From positions 1 to 6,057 of the forward strand of contig DYLE01000150.1 in the NCBI GenBank assembly GCA_020722245.1: 6,057 nucleotides of DNA. The letters are read 5' to 3'. Positions 1 to 6,011 of this stretch are shown here, one piece after another. The stretch comes from Desulfonema limicola. GTDB taxonomy: Bacteria; Desulfobacterota; Desulfobacteria; Desulfobacterales; Desulfosalsimonadaceae. The position numbers and the translations under genes are program-made. Positions within the stretch are counted from its first letter, which is position 1, and every line of letters starts with the position of its first letter. The notes under the pieces were generated by a model. The model saw only the letters and a program-made list of their open reading frames with translations, had not been told where the DNA came from and searched no databases.

Positions 1-1
1 G

Positions 2-40
2 GGCGGCGGGGAGGCGGTGGCCATGGTGGTGAACCGGTAA
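2..40 (+). CDS. C-terminal end of a gene entering from the left (possibly a thiolase)
   Basis: Only the last 12 codons and a TAA stop are inside the window. They read GGGEAVAMVVNR. A glycine triplet followed by a small hydrophobic strand and a charged end resembles the C-terminus of thiolases (acetyl-CoA acetyltransferases), which often finish with GGG-x-[GA]-x-A-hydrophobic strand-ER. That resemblance is the only basis for the name. A hairpin begins two bases after the stop, as expected at the end of a transcription unit. The gene converges on the REC-Cys-REC gene. It could also be another protein with a Gly-rich C-terminal strand. The frame is moderately secure, the family is a guess. Confidence 0.45.
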   Translation, partial: GGGEAVAMVVNR

Positions 41-42
41 CC

Positions 43-80
43 GCTGTCCGGCAGCCGATTCAAACCCGCAGCCGGACAGC
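43..80 (+). terminator. Perfect 10-bp hairpin just after the left-edge gene, terminator-like
   Basis: GCTGTCCGGC (43-52) is exactly complementary in inverted orientation to GCCGGACAGC (71-80), with an 18-nt loop. It starts two bases after the TAA of the left-edge gene. A proper U-tract is missing, since the stem is followed by TTCCCTC, so a classical intrinsic terminator is not fully supported. It may be a weak or factor-assisted terminator or a 3'-end stabilising stem. The convergent gene ends at 266, so it could act on read-through from either side. From 81 to 265 I see no gene or other clear feature. Confidence 0.5.
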
Positions 81-265
81 TTCCCTCAAAATCACTGAAA
101 ATGACTCGGATTTTAAAGGCCCCTTCGCTTCGGTCGGCATAACCGGCCGCCTCCCCCAAATCACCAGGCCCGGCCAGAATATCAAAGGCCCGGTGAAACC
201 TGACACACAAGCGGGCTTATCCGATATATCAAATCATCGCCAGCAGGTTCTTACCCATCATCAAG

Positions 266-1939
266 TTAAGCTGCAAAACGCAAAGCATTTTCGGTGGCCG
301 AGCGGATTTCATCGGGCGTAAACGGTTTGTTGAGATAGTCGCTAATACCCATGCGCGCGCTTTCAACCGCGGTTTCAATGCTGGCATAACCCGTGATGAT
401 GATCACCTTGGCTTTCGGGTGGCGGTCGCGGATCGCCTTCAACAGTTCCAGACCCTTAACCTCAGGGATTTTCAGATCCAGCAGAAAAAGCGAATATGCG
501 CCGGTCGTAATCTTCTCGAGCGCCTCGGCTTTGGTGACGGCTTGATCCACAGGATATCCGCTTTTCGCCAGAATTTTTCGTATGTTGTTGTTTACCCCGA
601 CTTCGTCGTCGATCACCAAAATGTTTTTGGTGAACGGTTCGGACTGCATGCGGGTTCGCATCGCCATCTTTTCAGCTTCCCTGATTTTCATCAGGTTGGT
701 CATACGTTCTTTCAGGTCGGAGTAAAACGGCATGGACACGCCGTCATGTCGGAGGTTCATAATGTATTCCGGTCCGGTGACCGCGGCGACCTCAGTATAA
801 TTAAACGGCAGATCAATGCCGATCAGGGTCCTGACGTCCGGGCCTTTCGCCGCCTCTGCGGCCTTTCCTTTTTTGGCCAGCTGGGGACAGACCCCTTTTT
901 TGGCGCCCATTTTACAGGTTCCTCCGAGCTTTTTAAAGATCTCGCAGACCCTCGCCCCCACCTCACAATAGTTTTCAGGATGTTCAGAAGCCTTGACTTC
1001 GACCACCGGCACATCCGAACGGGTAAGGCTGTCGGCATAGGCATCTCCGGTCTGCCCGGCCACCTCTTCCCTGTCAAACGGCATATCCACATCAATGACC
1101 TTTTGTGCTTTTTTCATGCGCCCAGTCATTGTTTTTTTCAGTTCCTCATAGGGAACAAAGGCAAACCCCTCATTGTGAAGATTCTGAACATATTCCGGTC
1201 CGGTCGATGCCACAACCTCCTCATAGCTAAAGGGCATATCAATCCCGATAAGGGTTTTCACATCAGCGCCCTCAGCCTTGCCCGCTGCTTTCCCTTTTTT
1301 GGCCAGCTGGGGGCATTGGCCTTTCTTTAGGCCGATTTTGCAGGTGGTTCCCAGTTTTTTAAAAATATCGCAGACCCTCGCCCCCACCTGGCAGTAGTTC
1401 TCAAGGTGTTCCGGCGGTTTAACCTCGACAACGGGCATGTCCGACGGACCTAAGGTTTTGACATAGTCATCACCGGTCTGCCTGGCCACCTCGGAATAAT
1501 CAAATGGAATGTCTATATCAATGACATTGATGCTTTCTCTTTCCGCATCGCTCAAAGGCGACTCTTTGAGTTCTCCGGACAGGGCCAGGTTGACGGTTTT
1601 TCGCAGTTCCTCCGGCGTAAAGGGCTTGGGGATATAGTCCAGGGCCCCCAGCTGGATGGCTTTAACGGCGGTGTCGGTTGACGCGTACGCCGTCATCATC
1701 ACCGCCTTGGTCAGGGGCCATTCGTTTTTCACCATCTTTAAAAGCTCAAGGCCGTTCATGCCCGGCATAACAATATCGGATATCAGCAGGGAGAAAGATT
1801 CTTTTGCCATTTTATTCAAGGCCTCTTGAGCGCTTAGGGCTTGGGTGACTTCAAAATAGTTTTTCTCCAGAATCTTTTTCACATTGTGACAGATCCTTGC
1901 CTCATCATCCACCACAAGAATTTTTGCTGTTTTTTCCAT
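266..1939 (-). CDS. Dual-receiver protein: REC - two Cys-rich modules - REC (557 aa)
   Basis: A cytoplasmic signalling protein with a phosphoacceptor receiver domain at each end. REC1 (about residues 5-121) has acidic pair D11/D12, phosphoacceptor D55 in SDIVMPG, T83 and K105 in KPF. REC2 (about 437-552) has D444/D445, D488, T516 and K538, so both look functional. Between them lie two tandem 142-residue modules (about 138-279 and 280-421), each with four cysteines spaced C-x6-C-x9-C-x8-C (183/190/200/209 and 325/332/342/351) and two copies of an IDxPFxYxEVxxxTGxxY motif. I do not recognise the module. There is no DNA-binding, kinase, GGDEF or ATPase domain and no membrane segment, so output is probably protein-protein or through a bound metal or cofactor. 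The start at 1939 is chosen because it has a strong ribosome site (GGAGAGGGG) and the REC fold begins at once; an ATG at 2020 lies inside the sigma-54 promoter. The gene is probably sigma-54-dependent and a target or partner of the nearby two-component pair. Confidence 0.9.
   Translation of the reverse strand: MEKTAKILVVDDEARICHNVKKILEKNYFEVTQALSAQEALNKMAKESFSLLISDIVMPGMNGLELLKMVKNEWPLTKAVMMTAYASTDTAVKAIQLGALDYIPKPFTPEELRKTVNLALSGELKESPLSDAERESINVIDIDIPFDYSEVARQTGDDYVKTLGPSDMPVVEVKPPEHLENYCQVGARVCDIFKKLGTTCKIGLKKGQCPQLAKKGKAAGKAEGADVKTLIGIDMPFSYEEVVASTGPEYVQNLHNEGFAFVPYEELKKTMTGRMKKAQKVIDVDMPFDREEVAGQTGDAYADSLTRSDVPVVEVKASEHPENYCEVGARVCEIFKKLGGTCKMGAKKGVCPQLAKKGKAAEAAKGPDVRTLIGIDLPFNYTEVAAVTGPEYIMNLRHDGVSMPFYSDLKERMTNLMKIREAEKMAMRTRMQSEPFTKNILVIDDEVGVNNNIRKILAKSGYPVDQAVTKAEALEKITTGAYSLFLLDLKIPEVKGLELLKAIRDRHPKAKVIIITGYASIETAVESARMGISDYLNKPFTPDEIRSATENALRFAA
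677..1102 (-). repeat. Tandem Cys-module, copy 2 (residues 280-421)
   Basis: Second 426-bp unit, directly joined to the first. Nucleotide identity is also visible: for example TCGCAGACCCTCGCCCCCAC on the plus strand occurs at 942 and again exactly 426 bp on at 1368, and GGCCAGCTGG at 875 and 1301. All four cysteines and both PF-x-Y/R-x-EV motifs (281-301 and 372-392) are retained, which points to selection on both copies after duplication. Confidence 0.9.
1103..1528 (-). repeat. Tandem Cys-module, copy 1 (residues 138-279 of the dual-receiver protein)
   Basis: First of two adjacent 426-bp (142-codon) in-frame units. By hand count the two copies are about 64% identical at protein level with no gaps. 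Identity is highest around the cysteines and the following Pro-Gln-Leu, and lowest at the C-terminal end of the unit. Each unit is itself made of two parts beginning with the same motif (copy 1: residues 139-159 and 230-250). The first part is followed by the four cysteines, the second by a short basic helix. Confidence 0.9.
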
Positions 1940-1940
1940 G

Positions 1941-1950
1941 TCCCCTCTCC
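1941..1950 (-). promoter_or_regulatory. Ribosome binding site fixing the dual-receiver start
   Basis: On the minus strand the sequence before the ATG at 1939 is GGAGAGGGGAC, placing GGAG seven bases upstream. The next upstream in-frame ATG candidates (1957-ish AAA-ATG-AAA and 2020) would add a basic leader not expected before a REC domain, and the one at 2020 falls within the promoter core. Confidence 0.8.
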
Positions 1951-2008
1951 TTTTCATTTTGTGTTGAGCCTGACTGATGATCGCCTTTTTTCTTTCGATA
2001 AGAGGAAT

Positions 2009-2024
2009 TGCAGGGAGCATGCCA
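2009..2024 (-). promoter_or_regulatory. Sigma-54 (-24/-12) promoter of the dual-receiver gene
   Basis: Minus strand TGGCATGCTCCCTGCA matches the sigma-54 consensus TGGCACG-N4-TTGCA at nearly every defined base. It has the required ten bases between the invariant GG and GC. The predicted transcription start is near 1998, giving a leader of about 59 nt to the ATG at 1939. A sigma-54 activator protein is encoded about 1.1 kb upstream in the same orientation. The match is by eye; no score was calculated. Confidence 0.75.
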
Positions 2025-2057
2025 CACCTTTTCTGTTCTTAATCTATTGAAATTATA

Positions 2058-2153
2058 TTAATTTAATTTGAGGGGGGGGTTACGGAAAAATTTAGTGTAT
2101 AAATTTCACCTACACCTGGAACGCCTGGATTGATTAAACCCGAATTAAATTAA
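2058..2153. repeat. 11-bp AT-rich inverted repeat
   Basis: TTAATTTAATT (2058-2068) and its exact reverse complement AATTAAATTAA (2143-2153) flank the proximal repeated element. Both arms are pure A/T, so chance is a real possibility. In a sigma-54 control region such AT tracts may favour DNA bending between activator and promoter. Confidence 0.3.
2079..2104. repeat. Upstream repeated element, promoter-proximal copy
   Basis: Holds GTTACGGAAAA (2079-2089) and AGTGTATAAAT (2094-2104), preceded by a run of eight G (2072-2079). Both short words recur in the distal copy, together with a second G-run. The element is centred roughly 85-100 bp upstream of the predicted sigma-54 start, a usual distance for activator (enhancer) binding. 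A binding role is inference. Confidence 0.5.
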
Positions 2154-2187
2154 ATTATTATAAATTCAATTAGATAAATAATAAATT

Positions 2188-2225
2188 GTTACGGAAAACA
2201 GGTAAGGGGGGGAGTGTATATAAAT
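2188..2225. repeat. Upstream repeated element, distal copy
   Basis: Holds a second GTTACGGAAAA (2188-2198), a run of seven G (2206-2212) and AGTGTATATAAAT (2213-2225). Compared with the proximal copy, the G-run sits between the two words instead of before them. It lies about 190-220 bp upstream of the predicted start. The 11-bp exact repeat is unlikely to be pure base-composition noise, because it includes a non-AT core (TTACGG). Confidence 0.5.
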
Positions 2226-2600
2226 ATTATACAGCGTATGGCGGATATATTTGCAGATGATTCGCATTCTGGGCAATAGCCATGTTCTTTTGGGCTTAAA
2301 GGTTTTTCAATAAAAATTCGATGCTTAATGAAAACTATTCCCGCCGCCTACCAACCCGGATCGGGCATTCTACAGGGAAAAAATAACCCAAGGTCATGGT
2401 TTTTGAGACCCGGGGGGCTTTTTCAGGCCCACCCCAATTCCTTTTTTAAGTAACCCTACAACGTGACTTATCAAGATAGGCAACCGGACCTATTTGATTT
2501 ATCGAATTTTCGAGCTTTTCGATTTTTTCTTTGATTTTCAGTTACTTAGTCTATAAATAACGTTGGAGGGATAATATCAAAATCTTGATTTTTTTTGTCA
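2226..2600. other. Gene-free AT-rich spacer
   Basis: I find no convincing coding frame here on either strand; the only ATG frames are under 20 codons and lack a ribosome site. It contains a GC-rich hairpin near 2412-2434 and, at 2460-2560, low-complexity T-rich sequence with repeated TTCGA words. GGAGGG at 2564-2569 resembles a plus-strand ribosome site, but no start codon follows at a working distance. Confidence 0.5.
2412..2434 (+). terminator. GC-only hairpin followed by a T-run, weak terminator candidate
   Basis: GGGGGGC (2412-2418) can pair with GCCC-A-CCC (2427-2434), giving seven G-C pairs with one bulged A and an 8-nt loop. TTTTTT follows at 2442-2447, but seven bases separate it from the stem, more than in a classical intrinsic terminator. 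No plus-strand gene is visible directly upstream to need it. Confidence 0.3.
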
Positions 2601-2693
2601 ATGGGCTGCAAAATCATCCGGTTATATCCCGGTCGGGTGTCCTGCAAGCGCAGCCTCGACCTTCCCGCCGGCATGGAAATGGCCCCTCGATAG

Positions 2694-2921
2694 GATAATC
2701 GCCGACTCATTTGCGCCGGCATCCGGGAGAAGGCGTCGCAAGATCTGGAGGTATATTGCGCCATCAAGATCATGGAGCGCGGCATCAAAAACCGTTTTGA
2801 AAGGGGTTTTAAGGAGCGGTTGACCCATGTCCGCGAGGCGTTCCACTTAAAGCTGAAAGCCCACGGCATCACGCATGGCTGGGATACGATCGCCGGACGA
2901 TTTCTTCGCACCATCGTGTGA
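2694..2921 (+). pseudogene. Protein-like C-terminal fragment, likely gene remnant
   Basis: A 75-codon open stretch ending in TGA at 2919. It translates to a helix-rich, well-balanced sequence (for example CAIKIMERGIKNRFERGF and AHGITHGWDTIAGRFLRTIV) with codon choice biased to G/C in third positions, like the real genes here. It has no suitable start or ribosome site. The same frame continues upstream through a TAG (2691-2693) to an ATG at 2601, which also lacks a ribosome site, so an in-frame nonsense mutation in an older, longer gene would explain it. I do not recognise the family. It converges on the sigma-54 regulator gene. It may instead be a short real gene with an unusual start. Confidence 0.45.
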
Positions 2922-2929
2922 CCACATCC

Positions 2930-3058
2930 ATGAAACCTTCGGATAACAGAGAGGGGTATGTTCGGAAAACCGCCGGGCCGGAAGAATGCCATACCCGGAT
3001 TTATAACGCGCTGGGCCTTCCCAGCCGTCCCGGCAAGACCAGCAAGATCATCCTCTAA
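2930..3058 (+). pseudogene. 42-codon protein-like frame, second piece of the remnant or a small ORF
   Basis: It begins ATG-AAA-CCT, eight bases after the stop of the preceding fragment and in a different frame, and ends in TAA at 3056. The C-terminal part, RIYNALGLPSRPGKTSKIIL, reads like authentic protein. No ribosome site precedes the ATG. It may be the true C-terminus of the upstream fragment displaced by a frameshift near 2919, or an independent small protein. Family not recognised. Confidence 0.35.
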
Positions 3059-3163
3059 AACATACCGGCGCGGGTTTAAAAAAATCTGTAGTTCCAAATT
3101 CCACCCCCAACCTTACCTCTTCCTGGACATCGAAGAAAATTTTTGGGGTACCCTGAAGCCGGG

Positions 3164-4582
3164 TCAAGCCTTGGCAGGAGGTTTGATGCGGTGTTTTTTC
3201 ATTAAACTCTGGAAATTGGTCCGCTGAAGTCCTGTGGATTTGGCGGCCCTGGTGACGTTCCAGGCGTTTTTTTCAAGAGCATGAATGAGAAAATTCTTTT
3301 CAATGGTATCGGTTGCCTTTTGCCGGAGTTCCCTTTTGATTCGCTTCAATTCCTCGTTGGTTTCCGGCAGGTATTCAATCAAACGTTCAATGTCGCCGAT
3401 TTCCCCGAGGTGGGGGAGGTCTTTGCGCGAAATCCTGTCCCTTTCGCACAGAATCACGGCCCGTTCGATCAAATTGCGCAGCTGGCGGATGTTGCCCGGC
3501 CAGTCATAATTGATCAGCCCTCTTACGGCATCTTCCTCGAATCCTGAAATGGCCTTGCCGATACGTTGGCTGTACTGTTTGAGAAAATGATAGGCAATGG
3601 GGAGGATATCCATTTTCCGTTCCCGCAGGGGGGGGATATAAATCGGGTATACGAAAATGCGGTAATAAAAATCCTCCCTGAACCTCCCTTCCTTGACCAT
3701 CTCGTTCAGGTCTTTGTTTGTGGCGAAAATCAGGCGGATATCCACCTGACGGCGCTTGACATCGCCCAGCGGCATGAACTCATGGGTGTCTAAAAATCGC
3801 AGCAGTTTGCCCTGGACATCTATTGGTATGTTGCTGATTTCATCCAGGAACACGGTCCCATGATCGGCAAGCTGGAAAATGCCGTCTTTATCCTGATGGG
3901 CGTTGGTAAACGCGCCTTTGCGGTAACCGAACAGCTCGCTCTCCAGCAGATTTCCCGATAGCGTGCCGCAGTCCACGGCAAAAAACACATTCTCTTTTCG
4001 GGCGCTGTTGGCATGCACCGCCCGGGCCACCAGTTCTTTTCCGGTGCCGCTTTCACCGTAAATCAGCACGGTGGCGTCGGTGGCCGCCACTTTCTGTATC
4101 ATGGATATCACCTTTTTGATCTGGGGGCTGCTGCCGATAAGCTGGTGAGCCGGCGGTCCAGGGCGTCCGCCCGATTGCATCAGGGCCTTGTTCTGGAGGA
4201 TGATTTTTTGGTCTCTCATCGCTTTTGCAACCACAGCCCGGAGTTCATCGGGGGTAAACGGTTTGGGGAGGTAATCATAGGCGCCCAGCTTCATGACCTC
4301 CACGGCCGAGGACACGCTGGCATAGCCCGTGATGACGATGACCATGGTGTCCGGATAGGCCTGTTTGATCCGGGAAAGCACCTCCATGCCCCCCATCCGG
4401 CTCATTTTCAGATCCGTAATCACGATGGGGTACGGATTTTTGCCAAACATGGCGATGGCATCCTGCCCGTTATATGCCACATCCACTGTTTGGGCCATAT
4501 TGGTCAATATGGACGCACAGTTTTTGCATATCAGCGGCTCATCGTCGACAATCAGAATGCGGGGGCTTTCTTCATTCGGCAT
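3164..4582 (-). CDS. NtrC-type sigma-54-dependent response regulator (472 aa)
   Basis: A cytoplasmic transcription activator that, when phosphorylated, uses ATP to remodel sigma-54 RNA polymerase. REC is at about residues 7-122 (D13/D14, phosphoacceptor D57, T85, K107). The AAA+ domain, about 147-380, has Walker A GESGTGKE (176-183), Walker B TVFLDE (D247/E248), arginine-finger region FREDFYYR (301-308) and sensor II WPGNIRQLRN (361-370). A Fis-type helix-turn-helix covers about 425-466. The length is normal for the family. The sigma-54 contact loop reads GAFTNA (223-228), where GAFTGA is canonical. The start at 4582 has GGAG six bases upstream and begins just before the REC fold; an in-frame ATG at 4675 would add 31 residues that are merely the kinase gene read in another frame. 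It overlaps the kinase gene by 11 bp, so the two are co-transcribed and probably translationally coupled. The likely local target is the sigma-54 promoter at 2009-2024. No convincing terminator follows the stop. Confidence 0.95.
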   Translation of the reverse strand: MPNEESPRILIVDDEPLICKNCASILTNMAQTVDVAYNGQDAIAMFGKNPYPIVITDLKMSRMGGMEVLSRIKQAYPDTMVIVITGYASVSSAVEVMKLGAYDYLPKPFTPDELRAVVAKAMRDQKIILQNKALMQSGGRPGPPAHQLIGSSPQIKKVISMIQKVAATDATVLIYGESGTGKELVARAVHANSARKENVFFAVDCGTLSGNLLESELFGYRKGAFTNAHQDKDGIFQLADHGTVFLDEISNIPIDVQGKLLRFLDTHEFMPLGDVKRRQVDIRLIFATNKDLNEMVKEGRFREDFYYRIFVYPIYIPPLRERKMDILPIAYHFLKQYSQRIGKAISGFEEDAVRGLINYDWPGNIRQLRNLIERAVILCERDRISRKDLPHLGEIGDIERLIEYLPETNEELKRIKRELRQKATDTIEKNFLIHALEKNAWNVTRAAKSTGLQRTNFQSLMKKHRIKPPAKA

Positions 4583-6011
4583 GGGGGGCTCCGAAGTTGA
4601 CCGGCAACAGAATGCTGAAGCAGGCGCCCTTGCCCGGGGCGCTGTCAACCTCGATCCTGCCGTTGTGCTGCTCAATGATGCTTTGGGTTATGGAAAGACC
4701 CAGGCCGGTTCCGTTTTCCCGGGTTGTGAAAAACGGATCGAATATTTTGTCCAAGTTTTCCTTCGGGATGCCGCAGCCCGTATCCTTGACACGGATGATA
4801 TTGATTTTCTGTAAAGGATTGTATTCGGTTGTCAGCGTGACCTTTCCGCCGGGCTCGGTGGCCTCGATGGCGTTTAGAATGAGATTGATCAGCACCTGCT
4901 GGATCTGGTCCTTGTCGACATAGGCCTTCGGGAGGTTTTCGGCCAGCTCTGTCTTTATGGAAATATCGTTGAATTCGGCCTGTTTTTTGGTCAGATACAC
5001 ACTGTCTGTGAGGATGTCATTCAAATTATAGTTCTTCTTCATGGGCGATGTCTGCCGCGCAAAGTCCAGGAGGCTTTGTACGATTTTACGGCAGCGCAGG
5101 GCTTCTTTGGAAATGGTTTCCAGCTCAGCATAAACAGGGTCATCTTTATCAAGATCCTCCTGAATCAGGATGGCCGATGTCAGGATTGTGGTTAAGGGAT
5201 TGTTGATTTCATGGGCGATGCCCGCGGACAGCCGGCCGATGGACATGAGTTTTTCCTGCTGCATCATCTTTTTCTGGCTTTTGATTTCCCTGGTGATATC
5301 CCGGGATATTTCAATGACCCCCTTGATCTCGTTGTTGTCCATAAACGGGTAGCAGGATATGGAATAATAAAGCTCATTGCCGTCTTTATCCAGATGGATA
5401 TGGGTGGTCCGGCAGGGTCTGCCGGTGGCAAGGGTTTGGCTCAAGGGGCAGGGGTGATGGCTGCCGTCGCAGGGCGTGTCCTGGTGGTGGGTGATCTCAT
5501 AGCAGAAATGGCCGATGGCGTCTTCTCTTTTGAGCCCCAGACGATTTAACAGCGAATCATTGATATCGGATATGGTGCAGTCTGTTTTGATGACCATGGT
5601 GTCTTCCTCGATGAGGTTGTTGATCATCACCTCATAGATGGTCCGGGCCTCATGGAGTTTCATCTGGGCCTCCTGTTCTTTTTGGGAGATGCGGGCAATT
5701 TCCCAGAACAGAAGGGCGGTGGAATGGGCGATGGCGCGAACGTTCCTCTTTTTTTTGGATAAAATATCATTGTAGATATCCAGGTCGCCCACGAGTTCGA
5801 CAATCAATTCGATATCGTCCCGTTTGAAAAAATCGTTGTAATCCTTGGTCACAAACAGGCCTTTTTTCCTGGCTTCCACCATACCGACGGCATCGTCATT
5901 TAAATCGGCAACGGCGATGATCTTCGGAGAAAACACATGAAACCGGTGGGTTGATATAAAATTCATTAAATACAAGCATTTAGATCCGCCGCCGACGATC
6001 GCGATATTCAT
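4572..6011 (-). CDS. Soluble sensor histidine kinase: Rossmann-like - Cys-rich PAS - HisKA - HATPase (479 aa)
   Basis: Autophosphorylating sensor kinase, presumed partner of the overlapping sigma-54 regulator. Residues 1-105 resemble the nucleotide-binding half of Gfo/Idh or aspartate/homoserine dehydrogenase-type enzymes. They open with MNIAIVGGGS, followed by a second strand ending in an acidic residue (AVADLND), a KDYNDFFKRDDIELIVE segment and a later strand near VRAIAHS. A helix (105-125) leads to a PAS domain (about 122-240) with cysteines at 170, 181, 188 and 200 plus paired histidines (175/176 and 185/186). HisKA carries H267 in AGIAHEINNPL. HATPase has an N-box around N376/N380, G1 DTGCGIP (410-416), F-box FDPFFTT (424-430) and G2 GTGLGLS (434-440). 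There is no signal peptide or membrane helix, so it senses an internal signal. The start has GGAG seven bases upstream. It directly abuts an upstream open frame (TAAATG). The catalytic half is certain; ligands of the two N-terminal domains are inferred. Confidence 0.95.
   Translation of the reverse strand: MNIAIVGGGSKCLYLMNFISTHRFHVFSPKIIAVADLNDDAVGMVEARKKGLFVTKDYNDFFKRDDIELIVELVGDLDIYNDILSKKKRNVRAIAHSTALLFWEIARISQKEQEAQMKLHEARTIYEVMINNLIEEDTMVIKTDCTISDINDSLLNRLGLKREDAIGHFCYEITHHQDTPCDGSHHPCPLSQTLATGRPCRTTHIHLDKDGNELYYSISCYPFMDNNEIKGVIEISRDITREIKSQKKMMQQEKLMSIGRLSAGIAHEINNPLTTILTSAILIQEDLDKDDPVYAELETISKEALRCRKIVQSLLDFARQTSPMKKNYNLNDILTDSVYLTKKQAEFNDISIKTELAENLPKAYVDKDQIQQVLINLILNAIEATEPGGKVTLTTEYNPLQKINIIRVKDTGCGIPKENLDKIFDPFFTTRENGTGLGLSITQSIIEQHNGRIEVDSAPGKGACFSILLPVNFGAPHAE
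4589..4592 (-). promoter_or_regulatory. Ribosome binding site of the sigma-54 regulator
   Basis: GGAG on the minus strand, six bases before the ATG at 4582 and inside the 3' end of the kinase gene. It settles the start in favour of 4582 over the in-frame ATG at 4675. Confidence 0.7.

Noticed and set aside
1..321. Plus-strand frame 1 open for about 106 codons from the window edge
   Set aside because: It has no start in the window, composition is Gly/Arg/Gln-rich and not protein-like, and it runs antisense into the end of the dual-receiver gene. The neighbouring frame ending at 40 is more protein-like.
419..1330. Long plus-strand open frame opposite the dual-receiver gene
   Set aside because: Antisense shadow of a gene with clear REC motifs; it simply exists because the tandem repeat keeps the opposite frame open. 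No ribosome site or recognisable domain.
1940..2020. N-terminal extension of the dual-receiver protein to an ATG at 2020
   Set aside because: That ATG lies within the sigma-54 promoter core, upstream of the predicted transcript start, and the added 27 residues are not part of a REC domain.
2041..2225. AT-rich repeats considered as an origin, CRISPR array or mobile-element end
   Set aside because: There are only two copies of each word, no regular spacers, no transposase or replication gene, and no target duplication; a promoter-upstream control region fits better.
2239..2255. Plus-strand TGGC...TTGCA resembling a second sigma-54 promoter
   Set aside because: There are eleven bases between GG and GC where sigma-54 needs ten, and no gene follows at a sensible distance.
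2546..3097. 183-codon minus-strand open frame
   Set aside because: Arg/Met/Pro-rich, low-similarity composition; it is opposite the more protein-like plus-strand remnants and has no recognisable motif.
3120..3163. Possible terminator after the sigma-54 regulator
   Set aside because: Only a 4-bp ACCC/GGGT stem can be drawn on the minus strand, and the T-rich stretch is separated from it by ACCCC and a run of A.
4583..4675. 31-residue N-terminal extension of the sigma-54 regulator
   Set aside because: The extra residues are the kinase C-terminal coding region read in another frame; the ATG at 4582 has its own ribosome site.
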